The notes: generated by a model not told the origin, from the sequence alone. Positions 27,056-35,866 are shown, counted from the stretch's first letter. The stretch: 64,000 bases of DNA from Actinomycetota bacterium (GCA_003140175.1 PLJD01000023.1:194-64193), one strand, 5' to 3'. Numbers and translations are program-made.

Positions 27056-27943
27056 TCACAGGTTGGTGTCCTCCGGTGGGACGTCCTGTGGATCGGGAAG
27101 GCCGGCGGTGGGTCCGCCCAGAGCTGAGGTCGGCTCGGTCAGCCTCGTCCCGATCGTGTAGGTCGTCATCGAGAGCGAACCGAGGGCATAGCCATCGATC
27201 AGCGCGTCGCATCGTTCGCCGGCCGCTGCGGCCAAACCGGCGAGGTAGACGACCGGCAGGAAATGGTCTGGTGTCGGTACGGCGAGGTCGTAATCCGGGT
27301 GCGCCGCGAGCTCGACCACACGCGCCGGATCTCCGGTGAGTGCTTCGCGGGCCGCGGTCTCGAAGCGCTGGGCCCAGTCGAATCCTTCGGTCGGTCGTGA
27401 GGGATCGAGGCGACGGAGGTTGTGCACCACGTTGCCGGATGCGGCGATCAGGACGCCCTGCCGCCGGAGCGGCGCGAGGCGTCGGCCCAGGTCGAAATGG
27501 TAGGCAGTCGGCTGGTTGGCGTTGATCGCCAGTTGCACGACGGGCACATCGGCCGCTGGGTACGCGTGGCGCAGCACCGACCAGGTCCCATGATCGAGAC
27601 CCCAGCTGTCGAGGTCACGGCCGACCCAGACGGGATCCGCGACCTCGGCGACCTCGTCGGCGAGCGACGGCAACCCGGGCGCTGGGTACTCGACGTCGAA
27701 CAGGTCCTGTGGGAACCCGAAGAAGTCATGGATGGTCCGGGGCCGGGCCATGGCCGTGACCGCGCTGGCGTTGGTGAACCAGTGCGCGGAGATGGCCAGG
27801 ATCGCCCGGGGTTTGGGAACCGCGGCGCCGAAGTCGGACCACGCCTCGGTGTACTGGTTCGTCTCGAGGGCATTCATCGGGCTGCCGTGCCCGAAGAACA
27901 CCGCGGGCATCAGCCCGGCCGTCGGTCGGCTGTCCTGCGCCAT
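27056..27943 (-). CDS. LigB-type extradiol ring-cleavage dioxygenase (YgiD/DODA-like)
   Basis: 295 residues. It has the hallmarks of the class III extradiol dioxygenase LigB superfamily in the DODA branch: [10 protein letters not shown] near residue 17 (metal His), I-S-A-H-W-F near 51 (second His), L-D-H-G-T-W-S-V-L near 116 and A-S-G-N-V-V-H-N-L (catalytic His) near 168, with P-D-H-F-L-P near the end. Such proteins open catechol-type rings, for instance of DOPA, using Fe(II) or Zn in YgiD. It fits with the other small-molecule genes here, but its substrate is not known. Confidence 0.92.
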   Translation of the reverse strand: MAQDSRPTAGLMPAVFFGHGSPMNALETNQYTEAWSDFGAAVPKPRAILAISAHWFTNASAVTAMARPRTIHDFFGFPQDLFDVEYPAPGLPSLADEVAEVADPVWVGRDLDSWGLDHGTWSVLRHAYPAADVPVVQLAINANQPTAYHFDLGRRLAPLRRQGVLIAASGNVVHNLRRLDPSRPTEGFDWAQRFETAAREALTGDPARVVELAAHPDYDLAVPTPDHFLPVVYLAGLAAAAGERCDALIDGYALGSLSMTTYTIGTRLTEPTSALGGPTAGLPDPQDVPPEDTNL

Positions 27944-28068
27944 CGCCTCATCCTGTCTGAGCGCCTGGGTCTTCGCTAGACCTGCGTGGCCGATGGACCG
28001 TCGAACGCCCTGGCCAACGATGCCGCGGGAAGTCCAAGCCGGCCACGGACCGGCTCACCCTCGATTCG

Positions 28069-28761
28069 CTAGGTCGGGCCTTCCAGCGCGTCGCCACGAT
28101 GACCACCCACGCGCGCCGCCGTCCTCCGGCCACGCGCCCGGAGCCGATCCAGCTCTTCGAAGCCGAGCGGAATCCCCGGGAGGGGAGTCGGATGGATTGG
28201 ACGCAACCCGTCGAGGACGACCGTGAGATAACGCTGGCGCAGGACCGAATCGACGCCCGCGAGGGCCGCGGCATGGCCAATGCCCGCAAACAGCATCGCC
28301 AGGTCGGCGGGTCCGATGTCTGCACGGAGCGCGCCGGCGTCCTGCGCCCGTGCGACGAGGTCTTCCACCGCGTGACGGAGCGCGCGCTTGATCTTGACCG
28401 CGCCCGTGGGCATGTCGACGGTGGTGGCCATCTCCTCCGCGAGGACCCGGTGGCGAGCCTGGAAATCGGCGACATTGGCCACGAAGCTGGTGAAGGCGTG
28501 CCCCGCGTCGGGGTCCGCCTGGGCCACTCGTGCCTGCTCCAGCATCTCCTCGCACATGCCGGCGAGGACCGTGTCGATGAGCGCTTCCTTGGTCGAGAAG
28601 TTGCGGCACACCGTTCCGACACCAACGCCGGCTCGCTGCGCGATCTCCTCGATCTGGACCTTCAGGCCGCGCTCGGCCAGCAGGGCCGCGGCCGCTTCGA
28701 GGACCCGTTGGCGGTTTCGGCGCCCGTCCGCACGCATCGGTCGAGTGACCGCACCGGTCAT
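28069..28761 (-). CDS. TetR-family transcriptional regulator
   Basis: 230 residues from the ATG at 28761, preceded by a GGGGGG-A-A site; an in-frame start at 28806 is less likely. The N-terminal helix-turn-helix is clear: R-V-L-E-A-A-A-A-L-L-A-E-R-G-L, then I-E-E-I-A-Q-R-A-G-V-G-V-G-T-V-C-R-N-F-S-T-K-E-A-L. A Cys stands in place of the usual Tyr in the recognition helix (V-C-R-N-F). The ligand domain is of the SBD type seen in efflux regulators. It is divergent from the MFS exporter gene, so it most likely represses that gene and its own from the 113-base shared region. Confidence 0.9.
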   Translation of the reverse strand: MTGAVTRPMRADGRRNRQRVLEAAAALLAERGLKVQIEEIAQRAGVGVGTVCRNFSTKEALIDTVLAGMCEEMLEQARVAQADPDAGHAFTSFVANVADFQARHRVLAEEMATTVDMPTGAVKIKRALRHAVEDLVARAQDAGALRADIGPADLAMLFAGIGHAAALAGVDSVLRQRYLTVVLDGLRPIHPTPLPGIPLGFEELDRLRARGRRTAARVGGHRGDALEGPT

Positions 28762-28825
28762 GGACTTCCCCCCGGACGACCGGAACCGAGGTTCATCGTC
28801 GCACAACCGGGAGCATAGTTCCGCT

Positions 28826-28831
28826 TATAGT
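28826..28831 (+). promoter_or_regulatory. -10-like box in the TetR/MFS divergent region
   Basis: TATAGT stands 43 bases before the MFS start; a second ATAGT copy lies 12 bases earlier (28815-28819). No good -35 box is visible. The AT-rich patch is conspicuous in this GC-rich region and probably holds the promoters and the TetR operator, but I found no convincing palindrome. Confidence 0.35.
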
Positions 28832-28874
28832 AGCCCGACCCAACGAGCGTGAAACTGAAGGGACAGCCCCACCG

Positions 28875-30560
28875 ATGAGCGCACCGCCAGCCACGGTCAA
28901 CGAGGCGGACCTCTATCCGCGCCGTTGGTGGACCCTGGCGGTGCTGTGCCTGAGCATCGTGATCGTCTTCGTCGGAAACTCGAGTCTGAACGTCGTGATC
29001 CCCACCCTCTCCCGAGTGCTGCACGCGACGAACTCCGAACTGCAGTGGGTCGTCGCGATCTACTCTCTCGTGTTCGCGGGTTTGCTGTTCTCGACCGGGG
29101 CGTTGGGAGATCGGTTCGGTCGCAAAGGGGCGCTCCAAGCCGGCTTGGTGCTCTTCCTGATCGGCGCGGCGCTCGCTTCTCAATCGACCGCGATGTCGGA
29201 GCTGATCGCATGTCGGGCGATCATGGGCGCAGCCGCCGCGTTCATCATGCCGTCCACGTTGTCGATCCTGATCAACGTGTTCCCGCCCCATGAGCGCACG
29301 AAGGCCATCGCGATCTGGGCCAGCTTCACTGGAGCAGCCGGAGCCATCGGCCCGGTCGGAAGCGGCTTCCTGCTCGGACATTTCTGGTACGGCTCCATCT
29401 TCCTGATCAACGTCCCCATCGTCCTCCTGGCACTCATCGGCGGCCGATACCTGATACCGAAATCGAAAGATCCCGAACAAGCACGCCTCGACCCAGGCGG
29501 CGCGCTCCTCTCGATCGTCGCGATCAGCGCACTCGTCTACGCCCTCATCGAGGCACCCGAGCAAGGTTGGGCGAGCTTCTCAACCTTGGTTGCCTTCATC
29601 GTCGGCGCGCTCGTCCTCGTCGCCTTCGTCATGTGGGAACGCCGAGTCAAGGAACCAATGCTCGACATGAGCTACTTCCGCAACGCCGCCTTCAGCACCG
29701 GCACCGGCGGGATGATCCTGCTGTTCCTAGCCATGTACGGCGTCATGTTCCTCATTACGCAGTACTTCCAACTGGTGCTGAGCCTCAGCCCGCTCGCCGC
29801 CGCGTTACGGATCCTGCCCATGGCCCCGATCATGATGATCGTCTCCCCGCTGACCCCGCGCCTCTCGCAACGCTTCGGCACCCATCGGACGGTGGCCTTC
29901 GGCATGGTGCTGCTCGCCATCGGCTTCTTGACGTTCCATGGCATTGGGCTCCACACCGGCTACGGCTACGTCCTGATCTGCCTCTTCTTCTTGATCTCGG
30001 GCATCGCCCTCGCCATGGGCCCGATGACCGCCTCGATCATGTCCGCCGTGCCACCTCGGCGAGCCGGCGCCGGGTCCGCGACCAATGACGCGACCCGAGA
30101 GCTCGGGGCGGCCCTCGGCATCGCCATACTCGGAAGCGTCGCCGCCTCGCGGTACAGCTCGAGCCTCGGGCATCTGCTGAGCGGACTGCCTCACTCGGCT
30201 CAGACCGCCGCCCGGGGATCCCTAGCGGGCGCCTTGCGGGTCGCGGGGGGCCTCCCGACCATCGCCCGGCAGGCGCTCATCCTCGGCTCGAAGTCATCCT
30301 TCGTCGACGGCATCCACCTCGCGGTGTTGGCCGGCGCCGTTCTTTCGGTCGTGTCGGCGATCATCGTCATGCGCTACCTCCCCCGGACTGTCGACCACGA
30401 CAGCGCGATGCACGGAGCCCGGGAGGCAGCTGAGAACGCCGCCGAGTTCGGCCTCGCTGGGGTTCCACCGGTGTTCGCCGACCAACCCGCCCCCGCCCTC
30501 ATCGGAGCCGACGCCGAGGCCGACGGAACCGGCGAGGCACAAACACCCTCGACACGCTGA
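28875..30560 (+). CDS. MFS drug-efflux transporter, DHA2 (EmrB/QacA) family
   Basis: 561 residues with about 14 hydrophobic segments from residue 18 to 505. The family motifs are present: D-R-F-G-R-K in the loop between TM2 and TM3, and G-S-G-F-L-L-G-H-F-W-Y in the antiporter TM5 motif C region, preceded by G-P-V. It would exchange protons for a toxic compound across the inner membrane. The C-terminal ~55 residues are hydrophilic and acidic. A TetR gene is divergent; a flavin-fold gene follows 24 bases downstream on the same strand. Confidence 0.93.
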   Translation: MSAPPATVNEADLYPRRWWTLAVLCLSIVIVFVGNSSLNVVIPTLSRVLHATNSELQWVVAIYSLVFAGLLFSTGALGDRFGRKGALQAGLVLFLIGAALASQSTAMSELIACRAIMGAAAAFIMPSTLSILINVFPPHERTKAIAIWASFTGAAGAIGPVGSGFLLGHFWYGSIFLINVPIVLLALIGGRYLIPKSKDPEQARLDPGGALLSIVAISALVYALIEAPEQGWASFSTLVAFIVGALVLVAFVMWERRVKEPMLDMSYFRNAAFSTGTGGMILLFLAMYGVMFLITQYFQLVLSLSPLAAALRILPMAPIMMIVSPLTPRLSQRFGTHRTVAFGMVLLAIGFLTFHGIGLHTGYGYVLICLFFLISGIALAMGPMTASIMSAVPPRRAGAGSATNDATRELGAALGIAILGSVAASRYSSSLGHLLSGLPHSAQTAARGSLAGALRVAGGLPTIARQALILGSKSSFVDGIHLAVLAGAVLSVVSAIIVMRYLPRTVDHDSAMHGAREAAENAAEFGLAGVPPVFADQPAPALIGADAEADGTGEAQTPSTR

Positions 30561-30584
30561 ACGAGTCATGACACGCTCGGCGGC

Positions 30585-30989
30585 ATGAGCATCCCGGTGG
30601 GCCTAGATCGTCTTCGAGCTGAGATCGAGAACTTCAAGTTCGACCCGTACCTTCTCACGGTGTCCGACGACGATTGCCCGCACTGCACTGCGGTTGTCGT
30701 CTCATGGACCGACGACGAGCTGCTCATGGCTGCCGGAAACCGCACCCTGGCGAACGCGACCGCGCGGCCATCGATCAGCTTGCTGTGGTCACCGGCCACT
30801 CGGGGCGGGTTCAGCCTGATCGTCGACGCCACCGTGACCGCGACTCGCGGGACCGGCCGAGGTGACAACTCGATCACCGCGCGCCCCACCCGTGCGGTGT
30901 TGCACCGCCCGGCCACCCCCAGTGAGCACGATCTGGCGGCTGGTGGCTCCGACTGCGCTCCCGTCTTCGAATCTGGGTCGCGCCCGTAA
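30585..30989 (+). CDS. Small FMN split-barrel (PPOX-like) protein
   Basis: 134 residues. The N-terminal two thirds follow the pyridoxamine-5'-phosphate-oxidase-like split barrel: Y-L-L-T-V-S-D-D-D-C-P-H-C-T-A-V-V-V-S-W, L-L-M-A-A-G-N-R-T-L-A-N-A-T-A-R-P-S-I-S-L-L-W and G-F-S-L-I-V-D-A-T-V. The C-terminal part keeps A-V-L-H-R-P-A but the tail is short and atypical. It may bind FMN, F420 or haem; nothing in the sequence decides between these. It may be co-transcribed with the MFS gene. Confidence 0.7.
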   Translation: MSIPVGLDRLRAEIENFKFDPYLLTVSDDDCPHCTAVVVSWTDDELLMAAGNRTLANATARPSISLLWSPATRGGFSLIVDATVTATRGTGRGDNSITARPTRAVLHRPATPSEHDLAAGGSDCAPVFESGSRP

Positions 30990-31079
30990 TCTACGCTGAC
31001 GAGGGCGGCGTGGAGTCAACGACGGCTGCAAGCGCCCCACCGGCCCCCGATTCCCGCAAATTCGCCTCGGAGGTGAGCG

Positions 31080-31931
31080 ATGCCGACGTCAACCAGCTGC
31101 GACATCCGCAGGGTGAGCGGGGCTCTCGGGGCTGAAGTACGCGGGTTGGACCTCGACCGAGACCTCGGCGACGACACGATCGCCGCGATCCGCGCCGCGT
31201 GGCTTGAACATCTCGTCTTGGTCTTCCCGGATCAGAACCTGAGCCCTGAGCGACAGTTGGCGTTCGCGAGCCAATTCGGGGAAGCGACTGCGGCGCATCC
31301 GGTTGACCCAGCCCTCGATGGTCACCCACAGGTCCTCCCAGTCGACAGCACGAGGGAGCGCACCGACTTCTGGCACACCGACGTCACCTTCATGGCCCGT
31401 CCACCGATGGCGTCCATGCTGTATGCGGTCGTCCTGCCAGACGCGGGCGGAGACACGATGTTCGCCAACATGCGTCTCGCGTACGAGACGTTGGCCGAGC
31501 CCCTGCGCCGGATGTGCGACGAGCTCGTCGCGTACCACTACGCAGCCCCATACGCGCAGGCGGTCGCGAACGGAGAAGGGAAGGAATGGGACGGGTCTCC
31601 GGTCGAAAAGATGGTGCCGGTCGAGCACCCGGTCGTCCGGCTACACCCAGAGACTGGCCGGAGCGCCCTGTTCGTGAATCCCGGCTTCACGGCCGGGATC
31701 AAGGATTTTGCGGGACGACAGTCGGCCGACCTCCTTCGGCTGCTGTACAAGCACGCCACCCAACCGGAGTTCCTCTTCCGGCACCGGTGGGAGCCCGGTT
31801 CCCTCGTCTTCTGGGACAACCGGGCCACGATGCATTACGGAGTCAACGACTACGGAGCAGCTCGCCGCGTCATGCATCGCGTCACACTCCGCGGTGACAT
31901 TCCGTCCGGGCCGATCAGTCAGTCGATCTGA
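31080..31931 (+). CDS. TauD/TfdA-family Fe(II)/2-oxoglutarate dioxygenase
   Basis: 283 residues, ATG after an ideal GGAGG site six bases upstream. The N-terminus I-R-R-V-S-G-A-L-G-A-E-V-R-G-L-D-L is typical of TauD. The metal-binding H-x-D is W-H-T-D-V-T-F (about residue 99), the distal His is in A-T-M-H-Y-G-V-N-D-Y, and the 2-oxoglutarate-binding Arg is in R-R-V-M-H-R-V-T. The reaction would be hydroxylation of an alkylsulfonate, phenoxyacid or similar compound; the substrate is not deducible. No transporter or sulfur genes lie next to it. Confidence 0.92.
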   Translation: MPTSTSCDIRRVSGALGAEVRGLDLDRDLGDDTIAAIRAAWLEHLVLVFPDQNLSPERQLAFASQFGEATAAHPVDPALDGHPQVLPVDSTRERTDFWHTDVTFMARPPMASMLYAVVLPDAGGDTMFANMRLAYETLAEPLRRMCDELVAYHYAAPYAQAVANGEGKEWDGSPVEKMVPVEHPVVRLHPETGRSALFVNPGFTAGIKDFAGRQSADLLRLLYKHATQPEFLFRHRWEPGSLVFWDNRATMHYGVNDYGAARRVMHRVTLRGDIPSGPISQSI

Positions 31932-31995
31932 TCCGGGCCGCACCTCAACAGCATCGGCGACTGGGTTCAGTGCGAGGGCACCTCGTGCGTCAACA

Positions 31996-34782
31996 TCATG
32001 AGCATCCGCTGGTGGCGCCGCAACTTGGGCAGGCAAAGCATGAGCCGGCCCGCTGCATAATGTCTCCGCAGACGTAGCAGAGGACAACTTCGACCTCGCG
32101 GGCCGGGCCGGGCGGCACGACGTCGGGTGGGGCGACCGATGCCGACGGGGCTTGATCTTCGAGCGGGAGCATGTCGCGGCCGGGCTGGTTCGGTGTGGTT
32201 GCCTCCTCGACGCCGGGCAGGGTCGGCTGCATCCGCTCGTGGATGGTGAAGATCCCGAGCTCGGTGCGTTCTTCGAGGGTCAGATACTCGACTGCCATGC
32301 GGCGAAAGATGTAGTCGACCAGGCTCGTCGCGAACCGGATGTCGGGATCGTCGGTCATGCCGGCGGGTTCGAACCGCATGTTGGTGAACTTCTCGATGAA
32401 GGCGCGCATCGGCACGCCGTACTGGAGACCCAGGCTCACCGCGATCGCGAACGCGTCCATGATTCCGGACAGCGTCGAGCCCTGCTTGGCGACCTTGAGG
32501 AACACCTCGCCAGGACGCCCATCCTCGAACTCGCCGACGGTCGCGTAGCCGTGGCAGTCCGCGACCCGGAACGAGAACGTCTTCGACATGCGGGTGCGGG
32601 GCAGCTTCTGACGGACGGGCCGCTGGACGATGACGGTCTCGACGACCCGCTCGACCTGTTGGGTCAGCGAGTCGCCGCTGGTCTGGCCCGCGGCTGCCTT
32701 CTTCTGGGTTGCGAGTGGCTGCGCCACCTTGCAGTTGTCTCGGTAGAGCGCGACTGCCTTGAGACCCAGCTTCCAGGCGTCGAGGTAGAGCTGTTCGATC
32801 TCCTCGACGGTGGTGTCTTCGGGCACGTTCGCGGTCTTCGAGATCGCCCCGCTGATGAACGGCTGCGCGGCCGCCATCATCTTGATGTGGCCCATGTAAT
32901 GGATGGTGTTGTCGCCCATCGAGCACGCAAAGACCGGAAGGTGCTCGGCCTTGAGCGCCGGGGCGCCCACGATGGTTTTGTGCTCCTCGATGTGCTGCGC
33001 GATCCCGGCGAGCTGTCCGTCTGAATAGCCAAGCTTGGTGAGGGCGCGGGGCACCGTCTGGTTGACGATGAGCATCGTGCCGCCACCGACGAGCTTCTTG
33101 GCTTTGGTGAGTGCGAGGTCGGGCTCGATCCCCGTGGTGTCGCAATCCATCATGAGACCGATCGTGCCGGTCGGGGCGAGCACTGTCGCCTGGGAGTTGC
33201 GAACCCCGTACGCCTCGCCGACCTCGACCGCTTCATCCCAGGCGCGTTGTGCCGCGCTGAGCAGGTCGGGGGGCACGAGTTCTTCGTTGATCTTCGCGGT
33301 CTCGGCACGGTGCATCCGCAGCACGTTGAGCATGGGGTCGCGGTTGTCGGCGTAGCCAGCGAAGGGCCCCATGCGGCCCGCGGTCCGGGCGCTCGTCGCG
33401 TACGCGTGGCCGGTCATGAGCGAGGTGATCGCTCCGGCCCACGCGCGACCCCCATCCGAGTCGTACGGAAGGCCTTGCGCCATGAGCAGCGCACCGAGGT
33501 TCGCGTAGCCGAGGCCGAGCTGGCGGAAGCGGCGGCTGTTCTCGGCGATCCGCTCGGTCGGGTAGTCGGCGTTGCCGACCAGGATTTCCTGTGCGGTGAA
33601 CACGACCTCGATGGTGTGTTCGAACGCTTCCACGTCGAAGCTGCCGTCGTCGTTGAGGTAGCGGAGCAGGTTGATGCTGGCGAGGTTGCACGCCGAGTTG
33701 TCGAGGTGCATGTACTCCGAGCACGGATTGCTGGCGTTGATGCGCCCGGTCTTCGGCGCGGTATGCCAGCGGTTGATGGTGGTGTCGTACTGCATGCCCG
33801 GGTCAGCGCATTCCCAGGCGGCGTCGGAGATCTGGCGCATCAGGTCCCGCGCCTTCAGGGTGCGCACGGCCTCGCCGGAGTTGACCGCCGTGAGCTCCCA
33901 GTCCTGGTCTTCCTCGACGGCGCGCATGAACTCGTCGGTGATCCGCACCGAGTTGTTGGCGTTCTGGTACTGGATCGAGTGCGAATCGATTCCGTCGAGG
34001 TCCATGTCGAAGCCGGCGTCACGCAACGCGCGCGCCTTGCGCTCTTCGCGTGCCTTGCACCAGATGAACTCTTCGACGTCGGGGTGGTCGACGTTGAGGA
34101 TGACCATCTTGGCGGCCCGCCTGGTCTTCCCGCCGCTCTTGATGGTCCCGGCTGACGCGTCGGCGCCGCGCATGAAGCTGACGGGCCCGCTGGCGGTCCC
34201 GCCACCGGCGAGATGCTCCTGAGACGACCGGATGCGCGAGAGGTTGATCCCGGAGCCGGACCCGCCTTTGAAGATGATCCCCTCCTCCCGGTACCAGTTG
34301 AGGATCCCGTCCATCGTGTCTTCGACGGCCAAGATGAAGCAGGCAGAGGCCTGGTTCGGGACACCTTCGACGCCGATGTTGAACCACACCGGGCTGTTGA
34401 AGGCGGCGCGCTGGTGCACGAGGATGTACTTGAGCTCGTTGCGGAAGGCGGCGCCTTCCTGCTCATCGACGAAGTAGCCGTCCTGGACCCCCCACGCGGT
34501 GATCGTGTCGACGACCCGGTCGATGACCTGCTTCAGCGACGACTCGCGCTCGGGCGTCCCGAGGGTCCCGCGGAAGTACTTCTGGGCGACGATGTTCGTG
34601 GAGTTCTGGGACCAGGTGACCGGGAACTCGACGTCGGGCTGGAAGAAGGCGTCGGTGCCGTCTCGGTAGTTCTGGATGCGGGCGTCGCGGTGCTCCCACT
34701 CGACGGTGTCGTAGGGATGCTCCCCCGCCTGGGTGAAGTACCGACGGACCCCGATCCCGATCTGCTCCGGCGCCATCGCCAT
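31996..34782 (-). CDS. nrdJ: Adenosylcobalamin-dependent (class II) ribonucleoside-diphosphate reductase
   Basis: 928 residues from the ATG at 34782, which has an AGGGGGAGG site nine bases upstream; an earlier in-frame ATG is inside the control region. It makes deoxynucleotides by radical chemistry. The thiyl-radical cysteine is in N-P-C-S-E (Cys354, with Asn352 and Glu356), and the redox pair is Cys148 (Q-A-S-A-C-F) and Cys365 (N-S-A-C-N-L). The 11-residue spacing between Cys354 and Cys365 is that of class II enzymes. The C-terminus carries a zinc-ribbon-like C-Y-V-C...C-F-A-C-P-S-C and ends G-C-S, for re-reduction. Regulation by NrdR is indicated by boxes upstream, and nrdR is the neighbouring gene. 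No cobalamin riboswitch fits in the short leader. Confidence 0.96.
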   Translation of the reverse strand: MAMAPEQIGIGVRRYFTQAGEHPYDTVEWEHRDARIQNYRDGTDAFFQPDVEFPVTWSQNSTNIVAQKYFRGTLGTPERESSLKQVIDRVVDTITAWGVQDGYFVDEQEGAAFRNELKYILVHQRAAFNSPVWFNIGVEGVPNQASACFILAVEDTMDGILNWYREEGIIFKGGSGSGINLSRIRSSQEHLAGGGTASGPVSFMRGADASAGTIKSGGKTRRAAKMVILNVDHPDVEEFIWCKAREERKARALRDAGFDMDLDGIDSHSIQYQNANNSVRITDEFMRAVEEDQDWELTAVNSGEAVRTLKARDLMRQISDAAWECADPGMQYDTTINRWHTAPKTGRINASNPCSEYMHLDNSACNLASINLLRYLNDDGSFDVEAFEHTIEVVFTAQEILVGNADYPTERIAENSRRFRQLGLGYANLGALLMAQGLPYDSDGGRAWAGAITSLMTGHAYATSARTAGRMGPFAGYADNRDPMLNVLRMHRAETAKINEELVPPDLLSAAQRAWDEAVEVGEAYGVRNSQATVLAPTGTIGLMMDCDTTGIEPDLALTKAKKLVGGGTMLIVNQTVPRALTKLGYSDGQLAGIAQHIEEHKTIVGAPALKAEHLPVFACSMGDNTIHYMGHIKMMAAAQPFISGAISKTANVPEDTTVEEIEQLYLDAWKLGLKAVALYRDNCKVAQPLATQKKAAAGQTSGDSLTQQVERVVETVIVQRPVRQKLPRTRMSKTFSFRVADCHGYATVGEFEDGRPGEVFLKVAKQGSTLSGIMDAFAIAVSLGLQYGVPMRAFIEKFTNMRFEPAGMTDDPDIRFATSLVDYIFRRMAVEYLTLEERTELGIFTIHERMQPTLPGVEEATTPNQPGRDMLPLEDQAPSASVAPPDVVPPGPAREVEVVLCYVCGDIMQRAGSCFACPSCGATSGCS

Positions 34783-34843
34783 CGATTGCGACCTCCCCCT
34801 CGGTGCTCGCCGCCCCGGTGGCGGCCGGTCCCGGTAGTCTTTT

Positions 34844-34863
34844 AACCACAATATCTTGTGGTT
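34844..34863 (-). promoter_or_regulatory. NrdR box 1 in the nrdJ leader
   Basis: An inverted repeat with perfect 8-base arms, AACCACAA and TTGTGGTT, around TATC. Its central 16 bases (34846-34861) match the NrdR-box consensus aca-C-w-ATAT-x-T-w-G-tgt at nearly every position. It lies about 30 bases after the probable transcription start of nrdJ, so bound NrdR would block transcription. Confidence 0.85.
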
Positions 34864-34875
34864 CAAAGACTCCCG

Positions 34876-34891
34876 ACACGAGATGCGGGGT
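34876..34891 (-). promoter_or_regulatory. Weaker NrdR box 2, overlapping the nrdJ start site
   Basis: ACAC...AGAT...GGGT shares the outer ACAC/GGGT half-sites and the central A-x-AT with the NrdR consensus but misses about half the positions. Its centre is 30 bases from box 1, close to the ~31-base (three helix turns) spacing seen for paired NrdR boxes. It overlaps the expected +1. Confidence 0.5.
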
Positions 34892-34893
34892 GA

Positions 34894-34922
34894 ATTACAG
34901 CACTGGAATTACGCCCCGTCAA
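34894..34922 (-). promoter_or_regulatory. nrdJ promoter
   Basis: On the reverse strand, TTGACG (34917-34922) and TGTAAT (34894-34899) are spaced by 17 bases, a near-consensus housekeeping promoter. It lies between nrdR and nrdJ, so nrdJ has its own promoter beyond any read-through from nrdR. Confidence 0.75.
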
Positions 34923-34937
34923 TGGCGATTCGGGGTG

Positions 34938-35423
34938 TCAGCCCAAAATCTTGGCGTGGCCCCGCTTGGGCTTGGTGGTCTTGCGCAGCTCGAGGGCGGC
35001 CCGCTCGAAGTCGGCTGGGGATTCGAATCCCTGGTACACCGAGGCGAATCGGAGGTACGAGACGGGGTCGAGCGCCCGGAGCCGCTCCAGGACGGCCACG
35101 CCGAGCCACTGGCTCGAGACCTCGGCGCCGGCCGCCCGGGCCTCTTCCTCGATCTCGGCCGCCAGGGCCTCGACGGCGCTGGGCTCCACGGGACTGCCGG
35201 CCACGGCCTGCTTGATGCCGCCAGCCAGCTTGGCCCGGTCGAAGGGCTCGCGCTGACCCGATCGCTTGACGACCATGAGGGGAAGCTCGACCACACGCTC
35301 CTGGGTCGTGAAGCGCCGACCGCACGAGAGGCACTCTCGGCGACGTCGGACCGCGGCCGCATCGTCGGCGGAGCGGGAGTCGACGACCTTGTCGTCGTCG
35401 GTCTGACAATACGGGCAGCGCAC
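34938..35423 (-). CDS. nrdR: Transcriptional repressor NrdR
   Basis: 161 residues, the normal length. An N-terminal zinc ribbon is formed by M-R-C-P-Y-C and C-L-S-C-G-R-R-F-T-T-Q-E-R; the ATP-cone domain follows (V-V-K-R-S-G-Q-R-E-P-F-D-R-A-K-L), ending in V-S-Y-L-R-F-A-S-V-Y. It senses ATP/dATP and represses ribonucleotide reductase genes; a matching box lies upstream of adjacent nrdJ. Upstream on the same strand is the LysM gene (51 bases away), so nrdR may also be carried on the SOS-controlled transcript. Confidence 0.96.
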   Translation of the reverse strand: MRCPYCQTDDDKVVDSRSADDAAAVRRRRECLSCGRRFTTQERVVELPLMVVKRSGQREPFDRAKLAGGIKQAVAGSPVEPSAVEALAAEIEEEARAAGAEVSSQWLGVAVLERLRALDPVSYLRFASVYQGFESPADFERAALELRKTTKPKRGHAKILG

Positions 35424-35473
35424 CCAGTCACGGTAACCCCGGCGATCCCGCGGCGCTCCAGCACCGTCGGCGA

Positions 35474-35866
35474 TCAGCGCGACCAGTGGAGGGTCTCACC
35501 AGGGACCAGCGGGCCGGCCCCGTACACGGCGGCGAGCTGGTCGACGACTGGACGAGGATCCTGACCCGGAGCGAGGCGCTCGGCGATCGCCCAGAGCGTG
35601 TCGCCCGGCTGCACGACGATCGTTCCAACCGAGGAGGCGGTCGGGCGGCGCCCGGGAGCTGTGAGGGGAGAGCTCCCGAGCGCGGCACCCGCCTGCCCCG
35701 CCACGACCACGACCCCAAGCGCGAGCACCGCGATCGCGATGCGTCGGCGTAGGAAGGTCGTGTGGGACGTCCGCCGGCCGCGTGGGGTGGCGACACGCGG
35801 TGACATGGGGCGCCTCGTGGAAAGCGCCCAAGCGTCGGGTCCGGAGACGGTCGTGACAGCGGCCAT
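35474..35866 (-). CDS. LysM-domain membrane protein, probable SOS cell-division inhibitor (ChiZ/DivS/YneA-like)
   Basis: 130 residues from the ATG at 35866; the frame is open upstream but the extra part crosses the promoter and the LexA boxes. After a basic N-terminus (R-R-x-x-S-H-T-T-F-L-R-R-R) comes one TM helix (about residues 55-75), then an external LysM domain: I-V-V-Q-P-G-D-T-L-W-A-I-A-E-R...P-G-E-T-L-H-W. A LysM protein divergent from lexA is also found as Mycobacterium ChiZ, Corynebacterium DivS (beside nrdR) and Bacillus YneA, which delay septation after DNA damage. I infer that role here. Two perfect LexA boxes cover its promoter. Confidence 0.82.
   Translation of the reverse strand: MAAVTTVSGPDAWALSTRRPMSPRVATPRGRRTSHTTFLRRRIAIAVLALGVVVVAGQAGAALGSSPLTAPGRRPTASSVGTIVVQPGDTLWAIAERLAPGQDPRPVVDQLAAVYGAGPLVPGETLHWSR

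Noticed and set aside
28811-28832. Palindromic TetR operator at the direct ATAGT repeats
   Set aside because: The two ATAGT copies are in direct, not inverted, orientation and do not form a dyad, so only a -10-like box is claimed.
34783-34937. Cobalamin riboswitch upstream of nrdJ
   Set aside because: Some class II RNR genes have one, but the leader after the promoter is only about 100 bases and shows NrdR boxes instead of B12-box features.
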